Assembly (NCBI GenBank): GCA_900752445.1
Contig: CAADVN010000224.1
Location: 1-19,844 of the forward strand
Length of the DNA: 19,844 nucleotides
Direction of reading: 5' to 3'
From: an uncultured Oscillospiraceae bacterium
Lineage (GTDB): Bacteria > Bacillota > Clostridia > Oscillospirales > Oscillospiraceae
This document shows, in pieces, positions 1 through 7,900 of the stretch (its first letter is position 1; the number at the start of each line of letters is the position of its first letter). The notes beneath the pieces were generated by a model, which ran no database searches, was not told where the DNA came from, and worked only from the letters and a program-made list of their open reading frames with translations. Both the position numbers and the translations under genes were made by a program.

Positions 1-264
1 AGCCAGCATGGCGGCGCTGACTTCGCCGGTATAGGCGCCGGATTCGTGCGCGGAGACATCCTGCGCGCCGAAGGCGAGGCGGCTGTCGCGCATGACCTTG
101 GCCATGGCGGGGATTATCGGGAAAGGCACGCAGAGCACGCTCTCGCAGGTCTTGGTCTTGGGCATAGCCGCGCGCAGTTCCTCAACAAAGGGCTTGGCCT
201 CGGAGGCCAGCTTGTTCATCTTCCAGTTGCCGGCTATAACGGTCTTGCGGTATTTTCTGTTCAT
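1..264 (-). CDS. tpiA: Triosephosphate isomerase, N-terminal part (runs off window)
   Basis: Glycolytic enzyme that interconverts dihydroxyacetone phosphate and glyceraldehyde 3-phosphate in the cytoplasm. The 88 residues visible begin MNRKYRKTVIAGNWKMN, the classic TIM first strand; its Asn and Lys (N13, K15 here) are the substrate-binding pair of the family. The fragment ends in an AHESGAYTGEVSAAML segment, also typical of TIM. The ATG at 264-262 has an AAGGAG ribosome binding site 7-8 bases upstream. It starts 12 bases after the pgk stop, so it is very probably the third gene of a trmL-pgk-tpiA transcript. The catalytic His and Glu lie beyond the left edge and cannot be checked. Confidence 0.96.
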   Translation of the reverse strand, partial: MNRKYRKTVIAGNWKMNKLASEAKPFVEELRAAMPKTKTCESVLCVPFPIIPAMAKVMRDSRLAFGAQDVSAHESGAYTGEVSAAMLA

Positions 265-276
265 CGTGATCGCTCC

Positions 277-1467
277 TTATTTGTCAAGCAGGCAGGCGAC
301 GCCGGGCAGCTCCAGACCCTCAAGGAACTCGAGGGAAGCGCCGCCGCCGGTGCTGATGTGGGTTATCTTGTCGGCCTGGCCGCTCTTCTCCACCGCGGAG
401 GCGGAGTCGCCGCCGCCGATGATGGTCACGGCGCCGGAATTCGCAACGGCCTCGGCCATCTTCCAGGTGCCGTTCGCGAAAGCCGGGAACTCAAACACGC
501 CCATGGGCCCGTTCCACACGATGGTGCCCGCGCCCTTCACGGCCTCGCAGTAGAGCTCCACGGTCTTGGGGCCGATGTCCATGCCCATGAGGTCCTCGGG
601 GATGTCCTCGCCCGCCTCGACAGGGGCGGCGTCCTTCGCAAACTCGGCGGCGCAGATGCTGTCCACAGGCAGGAGCAGCTTCACGCCCTTGGCCGCGGCC
701 TTCTCCATCATTTCCTTCGCGTACTCGACCCTGTCGGCCTCGAGCAGGCTCTTGCCGATGGTGTGGCCCTGGGCCAGCTTGAAGGTATAGGCCATGCCGC
801 CGCCGACGATGATGGTGTCGGCCTTCTCGAGCAGGTTGTTGATGACGCCTATCTTGTCGGACACCTTCGCGCCGCCCAGTATGGCCACGAAGGGCCTCGC
901 GGGGTCGGAGAGCGCCTTGCCCATGACGGAGATCTCCTTCTCCACCAGGAAGCCCGCATACGCCGGCAGGAAGGCCGCGACGCCGGCGGTGCTCGCGTGG
1001 GCCCTGTGCACGGTGCCGAAGGCGTCGGACACGTACACGTCGGCCATCTTCGCCAGCTCCTCGGCGAAGTCGGCGCCGTTCTTCTCCTCGCGCTTGTCGA
1101 AGCGCAGGTTCTCGAGCAGCAGCAGCTGGCCCGGCTGCAGGGCGGCGGCCTTGGCCTTGGCGTCCTCGCCGATGATGTCCTTGGCGAATATGACGTCCAT
1201 ATTAAGAAGCTCGGAGAGCCTCTTCGCAACAGGAGCCAGGCTCAGGCTCTCCTTCCACTCGCCCTTGGGCTTGCCCAGATGCGAGCAGGCGATGACGGCG
1301 GCGCCGTTCTCAAGCAGATACTTAATGGTGGGCAGAGCCGCGACGATACGCTTGTCGCTCGTGATCTCGCCCGTCTCCTTGTTCTGGGGAACATTGAAAT
1401 CGCAGCGCAGAAGCACCTTTTTGCCGTGGGGATCGAAATCCGTGACCGTCTTCTTGTTGTAGTTCAT
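277..1467 (-). CDS. pgk: Phosphoglycerate kinase
   Basis: Transfers the acyl phosphate of 1,3-bisphosphoglycerate to ADP, the first ATP-yielding step of lower glycolysis; cytoplasmic and monomeric. At 396 residues it is full length. Family marks in order are the N-terminal RCDFNVPQ loop, the SHLGKPKG substrate loop, a GGAKVSDKIGV nucleotide-domain motif, NGPMGVFE, and GGGDSASAVEK near the C-terminus. The start ATG (1467-1465) overlaps the trmL stop as ATGA and has a perfect AGGAGG 8 bases upstream, so translation is probably coupled. tpiA follows after 12 bases. No gapA is visible next to it. No truncation or frameshift was seen. Confidence 0.98.
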   Translation of the reverse strand: MNYNKKTVTDFDPHGKKVLLRCDFNVPQNKETGEITSDKRIVAALPTIKYLLENGAAVIACSHLGKPKGEWKESLSLAPVAKRLSELLNMDVIFAKDIIGEDAKAKAAALQPGQLLLLENLRFDKREEKNGADFAEELAKMADVYVSDAFGTVHRAHASTAGVAAFLPAYAGFLVEKEISVMGKALSDPARPFVAILGGAKVSDKIGVINNLLEKADTIIVGGGMAYTFKLAQGHTIGKSLLEADRVEYAKEMMEKAAAKGVKLLLPVDSICAAEFAKDAAPVEAGEDIPEDLMGMDIGPKTVELYCEAVKGAGTIVWNGPMGVFEFPAFANGTWKMAEAVANSGAVTIIGGGDSASAVEKSGQADKITHISTGGGASLEFLEGLELPGVACLLDK

Positions 1468-1958
1468 TCTGATTCCTCCTGTTTCATATTACCGTAGTCT
1501 TTTAAGCCCTTGAATCCCTGCTGCCTGAGCGCCTCGTAGGTCAGTATGGCGGCTGCATTCGACAGGTTGAGGCTCCTCGCCTCGGAGATCATGGGAATTC
1601 GCACACATCTGTCGCGGTATTTTTCCCTCAGCCATTCGGGCAGGCCCGCGGTCTCCTTCCCGAACATCAGCGTCACGTCTCCGCTCCAATCGCAGTCGGC
1701 GTAACTTTTCGGCGCCTTCGTCGTCGTAAGCCAGAGGTTACCGTCCCCGTTCATCCTGAAATACTGCTCGATATTGTCGTACACCCGGATGTCCACCAGG
1801 TACCAGTAGTCCAGCCCCGCGCGCTTGACCGCGCTGTCCGAAATGTCGAAGCCCAGCGGCTTCACCAGATGCAGCCTCGCGCCCGTGCAGGCGCAGGTAC
1901 GGGCTATCGCCCCGGTGTTGTTCGGGATCTCGGGCTCGACGAGCACTATATCGACCAT
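1464..1958 (-). CDS. trmL: tRNA (cytidine/uridine-34 2'-O)-methyltransferase, SPOUT family
   Basis: Predicted to 2'-O-methylate the wobble nucleotide of tRNA-Leu anticodons using S-adenosylmethionine. The 164-residue protein is normal TrmL length and starts MVDIVLVEPEIPNNTG, the family's N-terminal motif. It also has the SAM-knot motifs LMFGKETAGLP and RSLNLSNAAAILTYEALRQ expected of the C-terminal trefoil knot. I chose the ATG at 1958 rather than the upstream in-frame start at 2021 because GGAGG sits 9 bases before it and homologues begin here; the longer version adds an unconserved leader. It is the first gene of the glycolytic transcript and overlaps pgk by 4 bases. The older annotation as a SpoU-like rRNA methylase would refer to the same family. 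Confidence 0.93.
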   Translation of the reverse strand: MVDIVLVEPEIPNNTGAIARTCACTGARLHLVKPLGFDISDSAVKRAGLDYWYLVDIRVYDNIEQYFRMNGDGNLWLTTTKAPKSYADCDWSGDVTLMFGKETAGLPEWLREKYRDRCVRIPMISEARSLNLSNAAAILTYEALRQQGFKGLKDYGNMKQEESE

Positions 1959-2021
1959 CAGGCCGCGCCTCCAGCTTGTTACATACGTTTGTGTCATTAC
2001 CCATAATTTTTGACCACGCAC

Positions 2022-2050
2022 ATTTTACTACCATACTTACAATTTTACAA
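2022..2050 (-). promoter_or_regulatory. Sigma-A-type promoter for trmL-pgk-tpiA
   Basis: On the minus strand, TTGTAA (2050-2045) and TAAAAT (2027-2022) are separated by 17 bases. They match the -35/-10 consensus at 4/6 and 5/6 positions, in an AT-rich tract that contrasts with the GC-rich genes. The predicted transcript starts near 2015, leaving a leader of about 57 bases before trmL. Confidence 0.6.
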
Positions 2051-2082
2051 TACCAATAACGCTGTAAAAACATATTTTTTGA

Positions 2083-2111
2083 TTAATTTTTTGTAAAATC
2101 CGTCATATAAA
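2083..2111 (+). promoter_or_regulatory. Weak candidate promoter for the glycosyltransferase/radical SAM pair
   Basis: On the plus strand, TTAATT (2083-2088) and TATAAA (2106-2111) are 17 bases apart. The -10 is good and the -35 is poor (3/6). This is the best promoter-like pair between the divergent trmL and glycosyltransferase genes, but several AT-rich alternatives exist nearby. Confidence 0.3.
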
Positions 2112-2166
2112 GTGTGTGATATTGAATCCGGCAGGAAAAAGGCTTATAATGAGGTGGCAAAAAAGG

Positions 2167-2185
2167 CGCTCCGGTTCGCGGAGCG
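2167..2185 (+). promoter_or_regulatory. GC-rich hairpin in the glycosyltransferase leader
   Basis: CGCTCCG (2167-2173) and CGGAGCG (2179-2185) form a perfect 7-bp stem with a 5-base loop, followed by GCCCATTTT and then the GGAGG of the next gene. It could be a weak attenuator or an mRNA-stabilising element just ahead of the ribosome binding site. Only the inverted repeat is seen directly. Confidence 0.35.
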
Positions 2186-2204
2186 GCCCATTTTGGAGGA
2201 CAGC

Positions 2205-2957
2205 ATGGAGAAATTCTTTATCGTAGTACCCTGTTATAACGAAGAGGAGGTCCTGCCCGAGACGATGAAGCGCCTGGGCGAGAAGCTCCTCTCTTTGGAG
2301 GAGCGCGGCCTGGCGTCCGAGGACAGCCGCGTCCTCTTTGTGGATGACGGCTCGGCTGACCGCACCTGGGAGATGATAAAGCAGGCGCACGAGGCCTATC
2401 CCATCTTCACGGGCCTGTCGCTGGACCAGAACCGCGGGCATCAGACCGCGCTGACCGAGGGGCTCATGGCCGCCCGCGCCGAGCGCGCCGTCTCGATTTC
2501 CATCGACGCCGACCTGCAGGACGATGTGAACGCCATAGACGCCATGGCCGAAAAACACGCCGCCGGGGCGCACATCGTCTGCGGCGTGCGCGCCAGCCGC
2601 GAGACCGACACCTTCATGAAGCGCTTCACGGCCCGCGCCTACTATAAAATGATGCGCTTTTTCGGCTCCGACCTCATCTACGACCACGCGGATTTCCGGC
2701 TCATGGACACGGCGGCGCTGGACAGGCTCGCGCTCTACCACGGGGACGACCTGTTCCTGCGCGGGCTGGTGACGCGGCTGGGCTTTCCCTGCGAGACGGT
2801 GAGCTACGACAGGGCGGAGCGCTTTGCGGGCGAGAGCAAGTACACGCTCAAGAAGATGCTCAAGCTCGCGCTCAAGGGCATGGAGAGCGGGCGCATGAAG
2901 CCCCTGAGCGTACCGCGCGAGCCCTACGGCCACACGAGGGAGGCGCTGGAGTTTTGA
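2205..2957 (+). CDS. Family 2 glycosyltransferase (polyprenyl-phosphate sugar transferase type) without membrane anchors
   Basis: GT-A fold transferase of the dolichol-phosphate mannosyltransferase/GtrB type, which normally moves a sugar from an NDP donor to a polyprenyl phosphate at the membrane. The 250-residue protein shows VVPCYNEE at the N-terminus, DDGS at 47-50 for the nucleotide, the metal-binding DADLQDD at 101-107, and the later FRLMD and ESKYTLKKMLKLALKG motifs. GtrB-like relatives continue from that last motif into two membrane helices. Here the protein stops after about 20 more hydrophilic residues, so it is probably soluble or peripheral, like the DPM1 catalytic subunit. The ATG at 2205 was chosen over an upstream start at 2112 because GGAGG lies 6 bases before it and homologues begin at this point. 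Its stop overlaps the TTG start of the radical SAM gene. The acceptor is unknown. Confidence 0.88.
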   Translation: MEKFFIVVPCYNEEEVLPETMKRLGEKLLSLEERGLASEDSRVLFVDDGSADRTWEMIKQAHEAYPIFTGLSLDQNRGHQTALTEGLMAARAERAVSISIDADLQDDVNAIDAMAEKHAAGAHIVCGVRASRETDTFMKRFTARAYYKMMRFFGSDLIYDHADFRLMDTAALDRLALYHGDDLFLRGLVTRLGFPCETVSYDRAERFAGESKYTLKKMLKLALKGMESGRMKPLSVPREPYGHTREALEF

Positions 2958-3838
2958 GCGTCTGCCGTGACTGTCCGCGAAACTGCGGGGCCGAGCGCGA
3001 GGGCGGCGCGCAGGGCCGCTGCCGCTCGGGATATCTGCCCCGTGCGGCGAGGGCCGCGGCCCACTTCGGCGAGGAGCCCTGCATCAGCGGCACGCGGGGC
3101 AGCGGCACCATCTTCTTCACCGGCTGCGCCCTGGGCTGCGTCTACTGCCAAAACCATGAGATATCGCGGGGCGGCGGCGTGGAGCTCACCGTGCCGAAGC
3201 TGCGTGATACCATGCTCCGCCTGCGCGACACGGGCGTTCACAACATAAGCCTCGTCACAGGCTCGCACTTCGTCTGGCCCATAGCCGAGGCGCTCTCGGG
3301 CCTTGAGCTCGGCGTGCCCGTCGTATGGAACAGCTCGGGCTATGAGAGCGTCGAAACGCTCCGGCTGCTCGAGGGGCTCGTGCAGATATACATGCCGGAC
3401 TTCAAGTATTCCCTGCCCCTGGCGGCGAAGAAGTATTCGGATGCCGAAGATTACCCCGAGGTCGCCTCGGCGGCGATACTCGAGATGTTCCGCCAGGTCG
3501 GGGTCTACCGCATGGACGATGAGGAGATACTGCGCTCCGGCGTGCTCATACGGCACCTCATCCTGCCGGGGCAGCTGGAGAACTCGCGCGGGGTCATCGA
3601 CTGGGTGGCGGAACATTTCCCGATGGGCGGGGTGCTGTTCTCGCTCATGGGCCAGTACACGCCGATGCCGGGCGTCGCGGAGCGCTTCCCTGAGCTGGGA
3701 CGGGCCGTGACAGAGGGCGAGGCGGGCCTGCTCTACGAGTACCTGCTCGAGCGCGGCATAGAGGACGGCTACTGGCAGGAGCCCGAGGCCGCCGGCGAGG
3801 ACATGATACCCGCCTTCGACGGCACGGGTTTGGATTGA
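2954..3838 (+). CDS. PflX/COG1313-type radical SAM protein, function unknown
   Basis: Radical SAM enzyme related to pyruvate formate-lyase activases. The 294 residues start with a cysteine cluster C4-x2-C7-x3-C11 plus C23 (CRDCPRNCG...GRC), typical of COG1313 proteins and possibly a second Fe-S site. The canonical CxxxCxYC cluster follows at C58, C62 and C65 (FFTGCALGCVYCQNH). The reaction and partner of this family are not established; no glycyl-radical enzyme is visible in the window. The start is TTG at 2954-2956, nested in the glycosyltransferase stop as TTGA, with GGAG-type sequence just upstream, which implies coupled translation. The last codons contain a TTGACA that serves as the -35 of the next promoter. 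Confidence 0.88.
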   Translation: MSVCRDCPRNCGAEREGGAQGRCRSGYLPRAARAAAHFGEEPCISGTRGSGTIFFTGCALGCVYCQNHEISRGGGVELTVPKLRDTMLRLRDTGVHNISLVTGSHFVWPIAEALSGLELGVPVVWNSSGYESVETLRLLEGLVQIYMPDFKYSLPLAAKKYSDAEDYPEVASAAILEMFRQVGVYRMDDEEILRSGVLIRHLILPGQLENSRGVIDWVAEHFPMGGVLFSLMGQYTPMPGVAERFPELGRAVTEGEAGLLYEYLLERGIEDGYWQEPEAAGEDMIPAFDGTGLD

Positions 3839-3863
3839 CAAATCCGGCCAATGGGTTTTTAAT
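3835..3863 (+). promoter_or_regulatory. Promoter for the FMN dehydrogenase gene
   Basis: Consensus TTGACA (3835-3840), a 17-base spacer, then TTTAAT (3858-3863), a 5/6 match to the -10. The -35 overlaps the last codon and stop of the radical SAM gene. Transcription is predicted to start near 3870, about 35 bases before the FMN protein gene, which has GGAGG 7 bases before its ATG. Confidence 0.7.
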
Positions 3864-3904
3864 TGAGGTAATTGGTACAATTATAGATTATTGGAGGAAA
3901 TGAC

Positions 3905-4927
3905 ATGGATTACAAGGAAGTTCTCGAGAAGGCGCGCGGCAACATAGGCCCGTATTGCAAGGCCTGTCCCGTCTGCAACGGCAAGGCCTGCGGCAACTCC
4001 ATGCCCGGCCCCGGCTCTAAGGGTCCCGGCAACGGCGCGGCGAGGAACTACGACGCCTGGCAGCGCATCTTCGTGAACATGGACACCATCTGCTCGAACG
4101 CGGCGCCGGACACGAGCTTCAAGCTGTTCGGTCGCGAGTTCGCCCTGCCCGTGTTCACGGCGCCCATCGGCGCGCTGCCCATGCACTACAGCGACGCCTA
4201 CGACGACTTTGCGTATAACGACATCCTCATCCCGACGGCGGTGGAGTGCGGCTCGGCGTCCTTCACGGGCGACGGAGTGGACCCGGAGATCATGAAGCGC
4301 GCGGCGGCGGCCATGGCCAAGGTCGGCGGCGTCGGCATCCCGACCATCAAGCCCTGGAACAACGAGGCGGTGTTCGAGAAGCTGGACGTGCTCAACGAGC
4401 TGGGCATCTTCGCCGCGGCGATGGACATCGACGGCGCGGGCCTGCCCTTCCTGAAGGCCATGAACCCGAACGCGGGCTCGAAGCCGGTGGCTGACCTCAA
4501 GGCGGTCATAGACTATGCCAAGATGCCGTTCATAATAAAGGGCGTCATGACGGTCGCGGGCGCCCAGAAGGCGGTCGAGGCGGGCGCTGCGGGCATTGTG
4601 GTCTCGAACCACGGCGGGCGCGTGCTGGGCCAGACCCGGGCGTCTGCTGACGTGCTGCCGGACATAGCGAAGGCCGTGGGCGGCAAGTGCGTCATCTTTG
4701 TGGACGGCGGCATCAGGACGGGCGTGGACGTGTTCAAGGCGCTGGCTCTGGGCGCGGACGCGGTGCTCATCGGGCGTCCCTTCGTCCCGGCGGTGTACGG
4801 CGGCGAGGCAGAGGGCGCGAAGCTGCTCTTCGCCAAGCTCAAGGCCGAGCTCGTGGACACCATGACCATGTGCGGCGCGCACGACCTGGGCGAGATAAGC
4901 GCCGAGAAGGTCTACATAGACAAATGA
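3905..4927 (+). CDS. FMN-dependent alpha-hydroxy-acid oxidase/dehydrogenase family protein with N-terminal Cys motif
   Basis: TIM-barrel flavoprotein of the glycolate/lactate oxidase superfamily (340 residues), which oxidises 2-hydroxy acids through FMN. Visible features include FIIKGVMT with K212, VVSNHGGR with H236 and R239, FVDGGIRTGVDVFKALALGADAV for FMN phosphate binding, and D174 in MDIDG. By alignment to spinach glycolate oxidase done by eye, Lys, His, Arg and Asp of the active site are kept, but the two catalytic-site tyrosines (Y24 and Y129 there) have no counterpart; the QLYVY segment reads IPTIK here. The N-terminus has C18-x2-C21-x2-C24-x4-C29 and a Gly/Pro-rich linker, possibly an Fe-S or Zn site. 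Substrate and electron acceptor are unknown, and classical O2-dependent oxidase activity is doubtful. It has its own promoter and a shared terminator downstream. Confidence 0.88.
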   Translation: MDYKEVLEKARGNIGPYCKACPVCNGKACGNSMPGPGSKGPGNGAARNYDAWQRIFVNMDTICSNAAPDTSFKLFGREFALPVFTAPIGALPMHYSDAYDDFAYNDILIPTAVECGSASFTGDGVDPEIMKRAAAAMAKVGGVGIPTIKPWNNEAVFEKLDVLNELGIFAAAMDIDGAGLPFLKAMNPNAGSKPVADLKAVIDYAKMPFIIKGVMTVAGAQKAVEAGAAGIVVSNHGGRVLGQTRASADVLPDIAKAVGGKCVIFVDGGIRTGVDVFKALALGADAVLIGRPFVPAVYGGEAEGAKLLFAKLKAELVDTMTMCGAHDLGEISAEKVYIDK

Positions 4928-4948
4928 GCCGCAAAATGCGCGGAAAAA

Positions 4949-4981
4949 GCCCCCGCACCGGTGATGAACTGGTGTGGGGGC
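4949..4981. terminator. Bidirectional intrinsic terminator between convergent genes
   Basis: GCCCCCGCACC (4949-4959) pairs with GGTGTGGGGGC (4971-4981): an 11-bp stem with one G-U-type mismatch and an 11-base loop. On the minus strand it is followed by TTTTT (4948-4944), making a strong terminator for the GLUG/SLH gene. On the plus strand the downstream tract (CTTGCTTTG) is weaker but probably serves the FMN gene. Confidence 0.8.
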
Positions 4982-4998
4982 CTTGCTTTGTGCTGTTG

Positions 4999-7900
4999 TC
5001 ACGTCACGCTCAGATAACGCACGAGGAATGTCGCGGCTTGAGCGCGGGTGCAGGTCGCCGCCGGGGTCAGCGCACCCGCGTCGTCGCCCTCGATGAGCCC
5101 GGTGCTCGCCGCCCAGCGCATCGCCTCGAGCGCCCAGGAGCTGATATCCGCCGCGTCCGGGGCCGTGATGAGGTAGTTCACCACCGGCTCGCCGTTGAGC
5201 CTCCACAGCATCGTCACGAGCTGCTCGCGCGTGAGCGCGCCCATGGCGTCGGCGCCGTCGGAGACGCCGTTATCTATCGCCCACTGCTGGGCAACGGCGT
5301 ACCACGTCGCGCCGCCGTCCGTGTCCACGCCGCTCGCGCGGGCAAGGATGGTCCAGAACATGGCGCGGGTCAGGGTGCCGTCGGGGTCAAAGAGCGTGTC
5401 CGTCACGCCGTTCATGAGCCCGGCCTCGTACACCTGCTTCACCGCGTCGTAGTACCACGCGCCCTCGGGCACGTCGGTGAACGGCAGGCCCTCGTCCGGC
5501 TCCTCCGGCTTGATGTCGGGCATGTTCGCCCAGACCGCTGTGAAGGTCGTGTCGCCGTAGAGGCCGACCTCGTCGCCGGGCTCATAGGTCATGTCGCCGC
5601 TGCGCCAGCCCATGAAGATGCAGCCGGGCTTTGACGGCGCGGCGGGCAGCACGACGCTGCCGATATCCTCTGCCACTATCTTCGTGAGCGACGTGCCGTC
5701 GCCGTACACGAACCTGACAGCCAGGGCGTCCCCGAGATATATGTGCATGCCATCTGTGAATTCGCAAGCCGCCGGGTCGATGTAGTTGTAATCCTGGTCA
5801 AAGTACGCCTTGCCCGGGCCAGGCGCGGTCAGGGATGCACTGTCGGGGTTTATGTACTTGACAACGTCGTCGATGTAGATACGGAACACCTCGGAATGTG
5901 CCGCGTTGAGGACAGGGTACTCGTCCGTGCCCAGATCCTGACGCCACGGGCCGTTTCCGTCGTTCAGCAGCCAGGTCACCTCGCCGGAGGCAAACTGCTT
6001 GGCGGTTTTGGCTTCGACGTTCGTGGCCGTACCGGAACCGTTGCCGATGCCGGCGTCGGCTGTGCCTTCGAGCCAGTAGCAGTTCGTTATCGTGCCGCTG
6101 TTTTTCCCGCACACGCCGCCAACGTTGCTGCCGCTTATGCTGCCGCTGCTGCAGCAGTTCGTTATCGTGCCGCTGTTATACCCGCACACGCCGCCTACGT
6201 TGCTGCTGCCGCTTATGCTGCCGCTGCTGCAGCAGTTCGTTATCGTGCCGCTGTTTTCCCCGCACACTCCGCCGACGTTGCTGCCGCTTATGCTGCCTGT
6301 GTTGTAGCAGTGCGTTACCGTGCTGCTGTTAGCTCCGCACACGCCGCCGGCGTTGCTGCTGCCGCTTATGCTGCCGCTGAAGCTGCAATTTTCTATCGTC
6401 CCATTGTTATTGCCGCAGATACCGCCGCCAGCGGCCCCAGCGCTCACAATCGTTATCTCGCCTTCGACCTTGACATTCTTGACCCTGCCGCCCTCATTGA
6501 CAGTAGCGAACAGGCCTGCATTATATGTTACAGAATTGTGATCACCTTCAAAATACAGCCCTCTGATAGTGTAGCCCTGGCCGTCGAAGGTGCCGGTGTA
6601 GCCGCAGATGGGCGTCCAGACGTTGCTGCTGCCCCCAAGGTCGATATCCGCCATCAGCACGGCGTTGGCGTCATTGTCGCCATCCTTCACCTGCTGCGCG
6701 AACCAGTAGAGCTCGGCGGCGCTGGCGATCAGGTAGGTGCCGTTGACATTCGCCGGTCCGTCTCCGGAGCCGTTGCCTATAGAGAAGTTGCTGTTCTTGT
6801 AACTATCGCCCTCTTTAACTACTACATTTTGGTACGGGCTGAGAGAGGGGAGCTTGGCCACGCCCAGGTTCTGACGCCAAGGGCCGTCCGTGCTCTCGCC
6901 GTTGAGCAGCCAGGTCACCTCACCTGAGGCGAACTGCTCGGCGGTTTTTTCCGTGGCGTCTCCGGAGCCGTTGCTGAAGGCAATATCGTAGGCGGTGTCG
7001 AGCCAGTAGCAGTTTATTACCGTGCCCCTATTGTTCGACCCGCACACTCCACCTCCATGGTCACGGTTGTAGTAGTCGCCGCTGTAGGTCACGGTCCCGG
7101 TGTTGTAGCAACTTTCTACCGTGCTGTTGTTAGCTCCGCACACACCGCCTACGTGGGCATCGGAGAGGCCGCTCACGCTGCCTGTGTTGTAGCAGTGCGT
7201 TACCGTGCTGCTGTTAGCTCCGCACACGCCGCCGGCGTAGCCTATTGTGCCGGCGGCCACGCTGCCGGTGTTGTAGCTGCTCGTTATGCTGCCCCAGTTG
7301 TTCCCGCACACGCCGCCGGTGTAAAGGCTCTCATGTACATTGCCGGTGTTGTAGCAGTTCGTTATGCTGCCCGAGTTGTTCCCGCACACGCCGCCGGTGG
7401 TCGAACCACTCGCTGTGCCATTGTAGCCGTAGCCGCTCACGCTGCCTGTGTTGTAGCAGTTTTCTATCGTGCCGGAGTTCTGACCGCACACGCCGCCAAG
7501 GTTGTCGTCGCCGTTGTTGTTGGTCACGCTGCCGGTATTATAGCAGTACGATACAGTGCCGCTGTTTTCGCCGCACACGCCGCCGGCTCGGCCATAGTTG
7601 CCGCGGCTGGTTACAGCGGCGGAGCTCTCACATTGTATAATCTTGCCGCTGTTTACCGCGCACACGCCGCCAACGCTGGGTGCGCCGGTCGCACTGGTTT
7701 TCACAATGCCGCTGAAGCTGCATTTATTCATCTCGCCGGCGTTCTGGTTGCATACGCCGGCGGCGGAGTTGACTCCTTCAACATAGCTGTCTTCAATGAT
7801 GACGTCCTTTACAACGCCGCCATTGCCGACTCTGCCGAACAGGCCGATATACTCAGCGTAGGTGCCGACGCAATACAGGCCCGAGATGGTATGGCCGTTG

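Noticed and set aside
46..1497. Long open frame on the plus strand opposite pgk and tpiA
   Set aside because: Antisense shadow of two well-conserved glycolytic genes; His/Gly/Leu-rich with no family likeness and no ribosome binding site. GC-rich genes give such frames throughout this window.
2112..2204. N-terminal extension of the glycosyltransferase from 2112
   Set aside because: No ribosome binding site, not conserved in the family, and it spans the leader hairpin; the ATG at 2205 has GGAGG at correct spacing.
6070..7560. Regularly spaced repeats resembling a CRISPR array
   Set aside because: Repeat units are coding, in frame, vary in spacing and encode GLUG motifs; the 'spacers' are part of the same protein and no cas genes are present.
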